Positions 36,632 through 45,366 of a stretch of DNA of 64,000 nucleotides are shown piece by piece; position 1 is the stretch's first letter, and each line of letters begins with the position of its first letter. Under the pieces are notes generated by a model. The model was not told where the DNA came from, did not search any database, and was given only the letters and a program-made list of their open reading frames with translations. Origin of the DNA: Trichocoleus sp. FACHB-40 (GTDB lineage: Bacteria; Cyanobacteriota; Cyanobacteriia; Cyanobacteriales; FACHB-T130); contig NZ_JACJPF010000041.1 in the NCBI RefSeq assembly GCF_014695915.1, positions 124,001 through 188,000 on the forward strand, written 5' to 3'. A program made the position numbers and the translations under genes.

Positions 36632-38275
36632 ATGAACTCAGATAAAACAAACCAGATTTGGATATACGACACGACACTGCGAGACGGCGCACAACGCGAA
36701 GGACTATCGCTGTCGCTGGAAGATAAATTGCGGATTGCCCGAAAGTTAGACAAAATGGGCATTCCCTTCATTGAGGGCGGTTGGCCTGGGGCGAATCCCA
36801 AGGATGTGCAATTTTTCTGGCAACTCAAAGAAGAACCACTCACCCAAGCGGAAGTAGTGGCGTTTTGTTCGACTCGCCGCCCCAACATCAGTGCGGCTGA
36901 AGATCCGATGCTGCAACCGATTTTGGCGGCTGGTACTCGTTCGGTGACAATTTTCGGCAAATCGTGGGATTTGCACGTTACAGAGGGGCTGAAGACCAGC
37001 CTAGAAGAAAATATAGAGATGATCCGAGATACGATTGAGTATCTGCGAAGTCAGGGACGGCGAGTGTTTTACGACGCGGAACACTGGTTTGATGGTTACA
37101 AGCAGAATCCAGATTATGCGATGCAGACGTTAGAGAGTGCGATCGCTGCTGGTGCAGAATGGGTGATACTGTGCGACACCAACGGCGGCACCCTTCCCCA
37201 CGAAATTAGTCAAATTGTGAAAAATGTTGTCACAGCAATTTCGCAATTTTCAATTCCCAATTCCCAATTCCCAATTCCCCAGATAGGGATTCACACTCAC
37301 AACGATTCTGATGCAGCGGTAGCGAATGCGATCGCAGCCGTCATGGAAGGAGCCAGAATGGTTCAAGGCACCATCAACGGCTACGGCGAACGCTGCGGTA
37401 ACGCTAACCTTTGCTCAGTAATTCCCAACTTGCAACTAAAACTGGGATATAGCTGTATCCAAGACGAACAACTAGCTCAACTTACAGAAGCTTCTCGCCT
37501 GATCAGCGAAATCGTCAATCTCGCCCCCGACGAATACGCCCCCTTTGTTGGACGTTCTGCCTTTGCTCACAAAGGCGGCATTCACGTTTCCGCCGTCGAA
37601 CGCAACCCTTTTACTTACGAACACATTCAGCCACAACAGGTAGGCAACGAACGCCGAATCGTTGTTTCCGACCAAGCCGGATTAAGTAATGTTTTGGCAA
37701 AAGCACGTAGCTTTGGCATAGACCTAGATAAGGGAGATCCCGCCTGTCGCGACATCCTGCGCCGACTCAAGGAACTGGAGAATGAAGGCTTTCAATTTGA
37801 GGCAGCTGAGGCGAGTTTTGACTTGCTGATGCGCGAAGCTTTGGGACAGCGAGAGCAAATGTTTGAACTCAAAGGCTTTCAAGTTCACTGCGATATCGTG
37901 CAGAATGCCAATGCCCTCGCTACGGTGAAAGTCGCCGTCAATGGCAAAGACATTTTAGAAGCTGCGGAAGGAAATGGCCCAGTTTCGGCGCTGGATGAAG
38001 CATTACGCAAAGCGTTGGTGAACTTCTACCCAGAAATTGCCGCCTTTTACTTGACAGACTACAAAGTGCGAATCTTAGACAGTGGCGCGGGTACTGCGGC
38101 GAAAACTCGCGTGCTGGTGGAATCAAGTAATGGGCATCAGCGCTGGGCTACTGTAGGCGTTTCCAGCAATATTCTGGAAGCTTCTTATCAGGCAGTTGTC
38201 GAAGGGATTGAATACGGTTTGCTGTTGGGAGCAAGGCGAAATGACAGGCGAAACCCCTCTCCTACAAAGATATGA
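36632..38275 (+). CDS. cimA: Citramalate synthase
   Basis: A 547-residue enzyme of the isopropylmalate/citramalate synthase family: IYDTTLRDGAQREGLSLS (metal/base motif), FIEGGWPGANPKD, the GIHTHNDSDAAVAN catalytic His pair and the NGYGERCGNANL motif, then a C-terminal regulatory LeuA-dimer domain (about 420-540). The GGWPG text marks the CimA (TIGR00977) branch, which makes citramalate from pyruvate and acetyl-CoA for isoleucine synthesis. An aattccc tandem repeat is inserted in frame (37250-37282, residues about 207-218). ATG 36632; divergent from the ferredoxin gene. Confidence 0.92.
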   Translation: MNSDKTNQIWIYDTTLRDGAQREGLSLSLEDKLRIARKLDKMGIPFIEGGWPGANPKDVQFFWQLKEEPLTQAEVVAFCSTRRPNISAAEDPMLQPILAAGTRSVTIFGKSWDLHVTEGLKTSLEENIEMIRDTIEYLRSQGRRVFYDAEHWFDGYKQNPDYAMQTLESAIAAGAEWVILCDTNGGTLPHEISQIVKNVVTAISQFSIPNSQFPIPQIGIHTHNDSDAAVANAIAAVMEGARMVQGTINGYGERCGNANLCSVIPNLQLKLGYSCIQDEQLAQLTEASRLISEIVNLAPDEYAPFVGRSAFAHKGGIHVSAVERNPFTYEHIQPQQVGNERRIVVSDQAGLSNVLAKARSFGIDLDKGDPACRDILRRLKELENEGFQFEAAEASFDLLMREALGQREQMFELKGFQVHCDIVQNANALATVKVAVNGKDILEAAEGNGPVSALDEALRKALVNFYPEIAAFYLTDYKVRILDSGAGTAAKTRVLVESSNGHQRWATVGVSSNILEASYQAVVEGIEYGLLLGARRNDRRNPSPTKI

Positions 38276-38332
38276 CCAATCACCGTAGCGCAGGCATCTC
38301 GCCTGCGCGATGTCCTACAAATAACGGGATGG

Positions 38333-38581
38333 CTACTCATCTTCATTTTCAACCTCAATCAAGTCCTCCAAGTACACTTCGATAAACTTCTTTGCCGCAG
38401 CTGGTTCTATTCCCTGGAGAGCCTTCACAATATCTCTAACCGTCTCAGCTGTCGGATCTCTAATTTCATGAACCCAGCGGTAAACACTGCCACGTTCAAT
38501 TCCTAGAGCCACTGCTAATCTGTTCTGGCTAATACTATAAGATTCCAACACCTGCTTTAGAGCTTCGCCTGCTTTTCCCAT
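38333..38581 (-). CDS. XRE-family transcriptional regulator
   Basis: An 82-residue protein with a helix-turn-helix (SISQNRLAVALGIERGSVYRW, cut: residues 16-36) and an acidic C-terminus ending VENEDE. Small stand-alone cI-like regulators of this size commonly repress themselves. Two palindromes sit directly upstream (see next entries), the nearer touching the start codon. No toxin gene is adjacent; it is convergent with cimA. Confidence 0.88.
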   Translation of the reverse strand: MGKAGEALKQVLESYSISQNRLAVALGIERGSVYRWVHEIRDPTAETVRDIVKALQGIEPAAAKKFIEVYLEDLIEVENEDE

Positions 38582-38602
38582 GCCTCTGATCGTGTCAGAG
38601 GC
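38582..38602 (-). promoter_or_regulatory. Operator-like palindrome at XRE start
   Basis: gcctctga-tcgtg-tcagaggc, perfect 8-bp arms, begins at the base next to the XRE start codon. It covers the ribosome-binding region, so it could be an autoregulatory operator or an mRNA hairpin that blocks translation. Confidence 0.5.
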
Positions 38603-38623
38603 TTATGACGTAGTAAATGTGTG

Positions 38624-38666
38624 CCTAATGGATTACATACTGTACAATCAAACGTAATCCATTAGG
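38624..38666. promoter_or_regulatory. 13-bp inverted repeat between divergent genes
   Basis: cctaatggattac ... gtaatccattagg, perfect arms (38624-38636 and 38654-38666) with a 17-base spacer, midway between the XRE gene and the gene at 38704. The long spacer argues against a terminator and for two facing half-sites, a shared operator of the divergent pair. Confidence 0.5.
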
Positions 38667-38703
38667 ACGACGTTAGCGTTAGCCAAAAATCAGGTGAAGC
38701 AAA

Positions 38704-38957
38704 ATGCACAAAAACTTTCTTTCCCAAGCAAGCGAAACATCTGCCGTTCCCTTCTCCACCAACGCCTCTGCCGTACCATCGCCAAATCGAGAACCCCTCA
38801 AGGTGTTGGTGATTGGTTCTAAAAAAGTGTCACCAGTACGATTCTCACGCTGTACTGCTTGGGTTTTGCTGAGGTTAGCGAGTGGAGTCCCCTTTCACCT
38901 GCTTCAAATCCTGGCGAGGTGATGAGTATCTTGACGCGGCGGATTCCGATTAATTGA
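38704..38957 (+). pseudogene. Frameshifted small cyanobacterial protein
   Basis: The frame starting MHKNFLSQASETSAVP reads to EPLKVLVIGSKK and then loses sense. After the run AAAAAA (38821-38826) the continuation lies in another frame: VTSTILTLYCLGFAEVSEWS then PLSPASNPGEVMSILTRRIPIN, ending TGA at 38957. Joined, the product (about 83 residues) matches a conserved small cyanobacterial family (PLKVLVIGS...GFAEV..WSPL...PGEVMSIL), as I recall it. One base is missing at or after the A-run, from mutation, sequencing error or slippage. Function unknown. Divergent from the XRE gene. Confidence 0.7.
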
Positions 38958-38998
38958 ATCAGCGACAATAAAACTAAGTCACTGCGAGGTATAGGCAA

Positions 38999-39760
38999 AT
39001 GGTTCTATCTGCCCAGGAACTAGAAGAGATGATGCCTGATGCTACCCAGTTGTATAGCGATGAACCAGAAATGGAAAGTTCCTTACACTATATGCAACTG
39101 CTGTTGCTCGTCAGCTGTCTAGAATGGCTGTGGCGTGACAGAGAAGATTATTTCATCGGTGCCAATCTCACAATATATTTTAGTCGCCAACAACTGCGAA
39201 ATCGCGATTTTCGCGGCCCTGACTTTTTCTTAGTCAAGCAAACCCAAAAGCGTCCTCGCAATGCTTGGGTTGTTTGGGAAGAAGATGGCAAGTATCCCAA
39301 TTTGATTATCGAGTTGCTATCAACTTCTACCGCTACGACAGACCGGACTTTAAAGAAAGATTTGTATCAAGACCGCTTTCGTACACCAGAATACTTTTGG
39401 TTTTCCCCAGATATGCTGGAATTTGAGGGCTGGAGGCTGATGGGGAATCGGTATCAGGAAATTGCCCTTAACGACATGGGCTGGCGTTGGAGTGAGGAGC
39501 TAGGCTTGTATCTGGGTGTTGAACAGGGGCAGCTACGTTATTTTACTCCAGAAGGCGATCGCGTACCGACACCAGAGGAAGCAGCTCAACAAGCAATCCA
39601 AAACGCTCAACAAGCTCAAGCCCAAGCTCAACAAGCTCAAGCAGAACTAGAACAAGCTCAAGCCCAAGCTCAACAAGCTCAAGCAGAATTAGAACAAGAA
39701 CGCCTTCGCGCTCAACTGCTGGCTGAACGATTGCGATCGCTTGGTCTAGATCCAGATTAA
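38999..39760 (+). CDS. Uma2 family (DUF820) nuclease-like protein
   Basis: A 253-residue Uma2 protein. The PD-(D/E)XK core is visible: GPDFFLV (Asp), then PNLIIELLSTST (Glu), with KKDLYQDRFRTPEYFWFSPD following. The C-terminal 60 residues are Gln/Ala-rich coiled coil built from a 42-bp tandem duplication (39611-39652 and 39653-39694, one mismatch). Uma2 proteins are abundant in cyanobacteria and of unknown role; many are near repeats. Overlaps the convergent lipid kinase by 4 bp. Confidence 0.88.
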   Translation: MVLSAQELEEMMPDATQLYSDEPEMESSLHYMQLLLLVSCLEWLWRDREDYFIGANLTIYFSRQQLRNRDFRGPDFFLVKQTQKRPRNAWVVWEEDGKYPNLIIELLSTSTATTDRTLKKDLYQDRFRTPEYFWFSPDMLEFEGWRLMGNRYQEIALNDMGWRWSEELGLYLGVEQGQLRYFTPEGDRVPTPEEAAQQAIQNAQQAQAQAQQAQAELEQAQAQAQQAQAELEQERLRAQLLAERLRSLGLDPD

Positions 39761-40650
39761 TATCTCTGGAAAGATGACGGCACAATAACTGACAATGCTT
39801 TCGGGATAACTCGGAATCGTGCTGGCGTTTCGGTTGTGCGTTCGCCATCAGTGTTGATTGGGTAAGGCTTGCGAGTATGTAACTCAATGTCTTTGCCGCT
39901 AATAGTTCTCACTCCCTTACCCTTGACAGATTTACCCGATAATGCAAGTGGTATTAGCGGCAGCATTTCCCACCAGTGCTGAATTTCCAAGCTATGCAGA
40001 TCCAGCCTTTGGTCGTCAATGGTGGCATCATCGGCAATCACCAAGCCACTGCCGTAATACCGACCATTAGCCACAGTAATCTGCAAGGTTTTAAACTCGA
40101 TAGATTGTCCATCTGACAGGACATCTACCCAAAACGGTCGCACTGTCCAGATTACCTGTAACGCGGTGACAATATAGGCTAAAACTCCCCAATGCCGCTT
40201 TAATTTTTTGGAAACTCGGCGATTTACTTCCGCACTCAGCCCAAGACTTGCAATATTAAAAAAATACTGACCATTCACCCAGCCCAGGTCAATTTGATGA
40301 ACTTGACCACCAGCAATAATTTTACAAGCTTCAGGCAATGACTGGGGAATGCCGAGGGTTCTGGCAAGATTATTAGCTGTACCTAAAGGTAGAATTCCCA
40401 AAGGTAAATCTGTATCTAACAATCCCTCCACAGAGGCATTGACACTACCATCTCCACCTCCAACAATGACCATATCAATCTGTTGGCGGTATTGCCGGAT
40501 CAAGTCCGAATACTGTTTGGGGTTTCCACTGTGTGGCTCCACCAGTTCAAAACCCAGCTGTTGCAATTGTTGCATTGCTTGCTGCCGAGCGTTGTAACCG
40601 CGTCGAGACTTAGGATTAATTAATAGCAATGCCCGCTGACTCATCTGCAT
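39757..40650 (-). CDS. Diacylglycerol/lipid kinase, YegS-like
   Basis: A 297-residue member of the diacylglycerol kinase catalytic family: INPKSRRG near the start, the nucleotide motif VIVGGGDGSVNA and the LPLGTANNLARTLGIP segment, then a beta-rich C-terminal domain (YYGSGLVIADDATIDD). It phosphorylates a lipid alcohol; substrate unknown. The ATG at 40650 or 40644 (MSQRAL) may be the start. Confidence 0.9.
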   Translation of the reverse strand: MQMSQRALLLINPKSRRGYNARQQAMQQLQQLGFELVEPHSGNPKQYSDLIRQYRQQIDMVIVGGGDGSVNASVEGLLDTDLPLGILPLGTANNLARTLGIPQSLPEACKIIAGGQVHQIDLGWVNGQYFFNIASLGLSAEVNRRVSKKLKRHWGVLAYIVTALQVIWTVRPFWVDVLSDGQSIEFKTLQITVANGRYYGSGLVIADDATIDDQRLDLHSLEIQHWWEMLPLIPLALSGKSVKGKGVRTISGKDIELHTRKPYPINTDGERTTETPARFRVIPKALSVIVPSSFQRY

Positions 40651-41053
40651 TTTTTAAGGCAATCAGTCGTAGGAGAAAGAAATTACCACCATCCTCCAAG
40701 CCTCAAGTATATGCTTAGGGTTGCAGCATCAGGTAATATTTATTATGTGGGGAAGCTGCAAATCGCTCAAGCAGGGTTAGATTTTTCCCGGTTAAATTTC
40801 TCAAACAGGCTAGGGACAAGGATTTTCCAATCCAAAATTGAGATTTAACAATCCAAAATCCAAAATCCAAAATCCAAAATCGATTGGCGGGTGGTAGTAA
40901 TTACCGTACATTAGTCCCAAAAAGACTTGCCAGAATGCACCATTTTACGCTACAAGAGATAAGGATTGCTTCCGCGAGCGCACCGAACTCCACGCAATAA
41001 AAAGAAGCGGGAAGCTTTTTCACTTTAGTATTTGCAAAACTGATTTCTACTAT
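40651..41053. other. Intergenic region with ccaaaat repeats
   Basis: No gene seen. 40827-40882 holds five or so ccaaaat units. The 3' half presumably carries the promoter of the DUF4327-like gene. Confidence 0.6.
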
Positions 41054-41275
41054 ATGAGACAGCAAGTTATTCACCCAATGGTGAAAATGCAGCGTCAGGT
41101 GCATTCACTTGTAGAATCCAATATCCTCAAGCCTACTGATAGCCTCTGGAAAATTGCTTTCCTTTACGGCGATGAGTGGCCTCACTGGAAAAAAGAACTA
41201 CTTGAATTTGACTTTACGATGCAAGATCCAGTCAGCGCCTTGTTAGAGGTGGAAGCCTGGGACGACGAGGACTAA
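41054..41275 (+). CDS. DUF4327-like small protein
   Basis: A 73-residue protein, MRQQVIHPMVKMQRQVHSLV at the start and GDEWPHWKKELLEFDF...ALLEVEAWDDED at the end. The pattern (helix, W near the middle, paired acidic end) resembles DUF4327. Function unknown. Its TAA overlaps the convergent kinase's TAG by 4 bp. Confidence 0.6.
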   Translation: MRQQVIHPMVKMQRQVHSLVESNILKPTDSLWKIAFLYGDEWPHWKKELLEFDFTMQDPVSALLEVEAWDDED

Positions 41276-42597
41276 AGGCAGGCGGTCAAAGCTTCAGACA
41301 GTTCTTTTGCTGACTGATAGCGATCGCTTGGCCTGGGTTCTGTCACCTTTTCAATCAGCTGCCGCACTTGGGGTGTAATTGTCGGCACCCCTTCTACATT
41401 AAATCGGTATCCCATACCCCGCCGTTGATAATACTTTTGGGGGCTTTCGCCGCTTAAAAGGAAAATCAGTGTCGGGCCAATGGCATATAAATCTGATTGG
41501 GTGACTGGCTGACCTCGGTCTTGTTCTGGCGCACTGTAATCTGGCGCACCGATGCGCGTCCCTGGTGGCGTGCCAATTTCTTTTACTGCTCCAAAATCTA
41601 AGACGACTATTTGATTGTCGCGGTAGCGCACCATCAAATTAGCGGGTTTAATGTCGCGATGGATTAGGGGCGGGCTTTGGCTATGGATATAGCCCAAAAT
41701 GTCGCAGGTTTGAATCATCCACTCAATCGCCTGATTGAGTAGGACTGGCCCTTTTTTATATATGCGCTTTTCTAAATCTTCACCCTGGATTAGTTCCATC
41801 GCTAGGTATTTCTTGCCTTCTTCCACAAAGAAGTCATAATACTGAGGAATTCCGGGATGATTCAGGGTCTTTAGAGTGCGGGCTTCGCGTTCAAAGAGTT
41901 CTTTAGCTTTGGAATTTTGAGCCATGTCGGCGTTCATTTCCTTTAGCACCACTAAAGATGCGCCACGCGGACGTTGAGAGTCCAAAGCTTGATAGGTAGT
42001 TCCCATTCCGCCTTGTCCCAGCGTCCGCAAAACTTGGTAATGATGAATGAACCGCTGCACCTGAACCACAGGTTGACCGCAGTGAATACAGAACAAATTA
42101 CCAGGTGGATTTCCCTCGTGGGTGCAAGGGTTGAAGATTGGGGATAGGAGGGGCTTACGCCCTCCAGCTAGCAGAATTCCTTTGTCCCCCCCTTGGTTGT
42201 AGGGGGGAATGAGGGGTACTGGGGCTGGGAGAGAGCTGGGAGCGATCGCATAGGACTGAGCGCTGATTTGAAATTTCAGCACTGGCCCCCCTCGCGCCAA
42301 CTGGATCAGGCAATCATCAGATACAATTCCGTGGGACATCAGGATGCCATTAACAAAGGTGCCATTCGTACCTTGATTAACTAGCAGCCATTGCCCGGAC
42401 GTAGTTTTCCCATCACTGTTTGCTTCAGAATTGCCAATTCTCCGAAGTTCCAGGTGATGCCGGGAAACCATGCCATCATTGAGAACCACGTCATTATCGG
42501 GAGCGCGACCAATCCTAATGGTGTCGTGCTGGAATTCCCAATGCTCTTGGGGCGCGGATGACTGTGAATCTAGAAGGGTCAGCGTAACCATAATCAT
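41272..42597 (-). CDS. FHA domain Ser/Thr protein kinase
   Basis: A 441-residue signalling protein: an N-terminal FHA phosphothreonine-binding domain (IRIGRAPDNDVVLNDGMVSRHH; GTNGTFVNG), a zinc-ribbon-like C-x-x-C pair (NPCTHEGN...FCIHCGQ), and a Hanks-type kinase (GQGGMGTTY; VVLKEM; HRDIKPANLM; DFGAVKE; GAPDYSAPEQ). No membrane anchor, so cytosolic. The linker (about residues 125-150) contains a ccccccttggttg...ggggggaa repeat in frame. The partner phosphatase gene is immediately upstream, 99 bp. Confidence 0.92.
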   Translation of the reverse strand: MIMVTLTLLDSQSSAPQEHWEFQHDTIRIGRAPDNDVVLNDGMVSRHHLELRRIGNSEANSDGKTTSGQWLLVNQGTNGTFVNGILMSHGIVSDDCLIQLARGGPVLKFQISAQSYAIAPSSLPAPVPLIPPYNQGGDKGILLAGGRKPLLSPIFNPCTHEGNPPGNLFCIHCGQPVVQVQRFIHHYQVLRTLGQGGMGTTYQALDSQRPRGASLVVLKEMNADMAQNSKAKELFEREARTLKTLNHPGIPQYYDFFVEEGKKYLAMELIQGEDLEKRIYKKGPVLLNQAIEWMIQTCDILGYIHSQSPPLIHRDIKPANLMVRYRDNQIVVLDFGAVKEIGTPPGTRIGAPDYSAPEQDRGQPVTQSDLYAIGPTLIFLLSGESPQKYYQRRGMGYRFNVEGVPTITPQVRQLIEKVTEPRPSDRYQSAKELSEALTACL

Positions 42598-42696
42598 TTT
42601 GAGTTTTGCGGAGCCGTAGATTTCCGTTGCTCCGGAGTTTTGAGTTTTGTGCTTTAAGTCTTTAATTCAAAACTCAAAACCCAAAACCCCCAACTT

Positions 42697-44904
42697 TTAG
42701 AAAAGCTGCTGATGCTCCAGGTCGGGTCGCACTTTCGCCCGGATTACCACTGCTGTAATGTTATCGTGACCGTTGTGCTGATTGGCCAGATCAATCAATT
42801 GCATCAACCCCTGATCCAGGTTAGCTCTGGAACTAAGGAGAGGCAACAGGTGAGTTTGCCAGTGAGTTTCAAGCAGGTCATTATCTGATAGACCATCGGA
42901 ACATAAAATTAGCAAAGTATCTTCATTAAGTTCCATAAACTGGACATCAGGACGAACAAACTGTTCATCTCGCGGCCCCAAGGCTTGGGTAAGCTGGTAG
43001 GCATCGGGGCGAGAGTAGGCGAGTGTGGGTTCTACTCCTCGCTGGATTTCCCGTTGACCGACTTCGTGATCTACGGTGACTTGCTCTAAGCCGAGTTTGC
43101 GGCTGAGGCGATAGAGACGACTATCGCCGACGTGAGCGATCGCTACCTTAGTATCCTCCACCAATACCAACACCAGAGTAGTACCCATGCGGCCGCTGCC
43201 AGAGCGGGCGTTTTGTTGGTTAGTATCGTAAATTGCTTTGTTGGCTAAATGTATCGCTTCACGGATGCTGTCTTCCGATGGCAGATGGTCTTGCCAATTA
43301 GCTTTGAAATATCGCTTCAGCGTGTCCACAGCCATCAATGATGCTACTTCCCCACCAGCGTGACCCCCCATGCCATCGCAGAGAATGTATAAACCACGCG
43401 CCTGCACAGTGCGACCTAGTGGGGTTTCCTGCTTCTTGACTTGTGTCTGGATGCCGAAGTTGTCCTCATTGTGTTCGCGTTGTCGCCCAATATCGGTGTA
43501 ACCAGCATCATCGAGACTGAGCAACTGCATCGGTAGAATGATGGTGGGCATATCATCGCCCTCGCTGCTGTCTGCTGATGTGGGCAGATCCTGACGACTT
43601 ACTTTTTGTTGTTGGTTGGATTCGATTTCACTAGCGATTTCTTCTAGACGCGAGCGCACTTCTGAAGCCGTGGAAATCTTACTCCCGCGCAAATCCCGAA
43701 ACAATTGATCCAAAGAATTAAATTGTGTTCGCTGGGACTGGTAGAATAACCCCTGCCACATTTGCCCCAGATCGTGTAACGTTATTGGCGTATCTTCTGA
43801 TTCTGCATACAACCTTTGCAGACACAGTGTTTGGTCTTCATCCACCCGCAAATTCGACAATTCCAGCAAACTCTGACGCATCTGCCAGGGTTCCAGTGAT
43901 GCCCACAATTTTGCCATCTCATCTAGCCAGTACAAAATCTGCAACATTGGCATTTGGGCATTCTTCCAAAGCTCGATGAGCAGAGGCAATTCGGAGCGGT
44001 CTTCTAGTAGCACCACGGAAGTTTCATTTTCCTGCCACGCATCGTGAATTGCTGGCACAGTTGGATAAAACTTATTGTGTAAATCCAAATATGCTCTAAC
44101 TATGCCCGGAATGCTTTTGGCGGAGAGAGTGTCTTCTGAAGCTGTCGTCGATTCTGACTTTGCACTATCAACCACAGCTTCCAGCAAAGACTGTTGAAAC
44201 GGTTGAGTATCCAAAACTCTCACCATCACCTCAGTGACTCCGGAATTTTGAGGCGGACTATCCAGCAATTGATAACGCTTTTGCTGGTCTAAATATGTTT
44301 GTTCTGGTGGCTTTGTTTCTTTGTCTTCTGGAATACTGCTATCAACGCTCTGTTGCTCATCAGAACTTTCCTCAGCCGGACTTAGGTCAATTGCTTCATT
44401 TGCTCCCAACGGTTGTGTTTGGTCATCAGCTGATGAAACAGAAACCGTTGGTGATAGTGGAGATGTAGTTGAGGTCAAATCGAGGGTGTCTTCTGCGGCC
44501 TCTACAGATGCAGGTGATACCTCTACCTTTGGAGTATCGAGTAGCGGGACTGTAGTAATGTCTTCCTGTTCTACAATAATTTCTGGTGGTATTGTTTGGG
44601 CGACTGAGACATCAGACGACGGCTGTGTTGTTTGAGTTGTAGAGGCAATTTCTGCAACCTTGTCGGCAGAATCCGCTGACGCTTGTGAGGTTGCTTGTGG
44701 GACAACTGACAATTTTGGCTCGATAGAAAGAATCGCCCACCTGACAGTTCCCGTCTCCTCACCACAATTTGGGCAATTTTCCAGATTAAAAGGCACATGA
44801 GTAGTGCATTGAGGACAAACTTTGTGGGTTAGGGAAGTTCCACATTTTTGACAAAACTTGTTGGTATTGGGGTTTTCAAATTGACACTGGGGACAAACAA
44901 GCAT
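42697..44904 (-). CDS. PP2C phosphatase with zinc-ribbon N-terminus
   Basis: A 735-residue protein. The first 55 residues hold double zinc ribbons (CPQCQFENPNTNKFCQKCG; CPQCTTH; CPNCGEE). A 150-residue acidic Ser/Thr/Pro linker and a helical region (about 230-420) follow. The C-terminal PP2C domain (about 475-730) is complete: GRQREHNEDNFG, ILCDGMGGHAGGE, VAHVGDSRLYR, LCSDGLSDND, GHDNITAVVI. It removes phosphates from Ser/Thr. Adjacency to the FHA kinase suggests a kinase-phosphatase pair acting on shared substrates. Confidence 0.92.
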   Translation of the reverse strand: MLVCPQCQFENPNTNKFCQKCGTSLTHKVCPQCTTHVPFNLENCPNCGEETGTVRWAILSIEPKLSVVPQATSQASADSADKVAEIASTTQTTQPSSDVSVAQTIPPEIIVEQEDITTVPLLDTPKVEVSPASVEAAEDTLDLTSTTSPLSPTVSVSSADDQTQPLGANEAIDLSPAEESSDEQQSVDSSIPEDKETKPPEQTYLDQQKRYQLLDSPPQNSGVTEVMVRVLDTQPFQQSLLEAVVDSAKSESTTASEDTLSAKSIPGIVRAYLDLHNKFYPTVPAIHDAWQENETSVVLLEDRSELPLLIELWKNAQMPMLQILYWLDEMAKLWASLEPWQMRQSLLELSNLRVDEDQTLCLQRLYAESEDTPITLHDLGQMWQGLFYQSQRTQFNSLDQLFRDLRGSKISTASEVRSRLEEIASEIESNQQQKVSRQDLPTSADSSEGDDMPTIILPMQLLSLDDAGYTDIGRQREHNEDNFGIQTQVKKQETPLGRTVQARGLYILCDGMGGHAGGEVASLMAVDTLKRYFKANWQDHLPSEDSIREAIHLANKAIYDTNQQNARSGSGRMGTTLVLVLVEDTKVAIAHVGDSRLYRLSRKLGLEQVTVDHEVGQREIQRGVEPTLAYSRPDAYQLTQALGPRDEQFVRPDVQFMELNEDTLLILCSDGLSDNDLLETHWQTHLLPLLSSRANLDQGLMQLIDLANQHNGHDNITAVVIRAKVRPDLEHQQLF

Positions 44905-45366
44905 GGCGGAACTTCCTCAATTCCCTTGTGGTGTGTTGAATCGAAATAAAGACAAACTAACTGCTTTTCTAGTTTGCCATGTCGCACTCGAAGCTTCCAA
45001 CCTCATTAGGCAGAAGTTTCTAGTATGCGTCAATAGACTTTGATGGAATGGCATTGGCTGGTTGAAAGGAAAAAATAAATTTCCGGCTTAAAGCTAAAGT
45101 AGGCTAAACTTTCAACCCCTTGAAATGGGTTGTCAGTTATCAGCCTCGTAGATACCCAGTGGCTTCTCCAAGAGTCCTTTATTTTAGGGCAAAGTGCCAT
45201 TCGACTTTGACGTAATAGGCAAGCATAGCACCCGATGAGATATGCCTAGACTATAAGTTTTGCTTTTGCGCGATCGCGCTAGATAGAATCTAGCAATGGC
45301 TTTGCAGTCTAGCTACTACCTACAGGTGTGCTTGACAGTTGTTCACCGATCGCTGACAAATAACAA
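44905..45366. other. Intergenic region between PP2C and RluE genes
   Basis: No gene seen. Contains a degenerate inverted repeat caacccc/ggggttg-like near 45108-45135 (compare 8480-8505) and HIP1 sites. It should hold the PP2C promoter. Confidence 0.5.
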
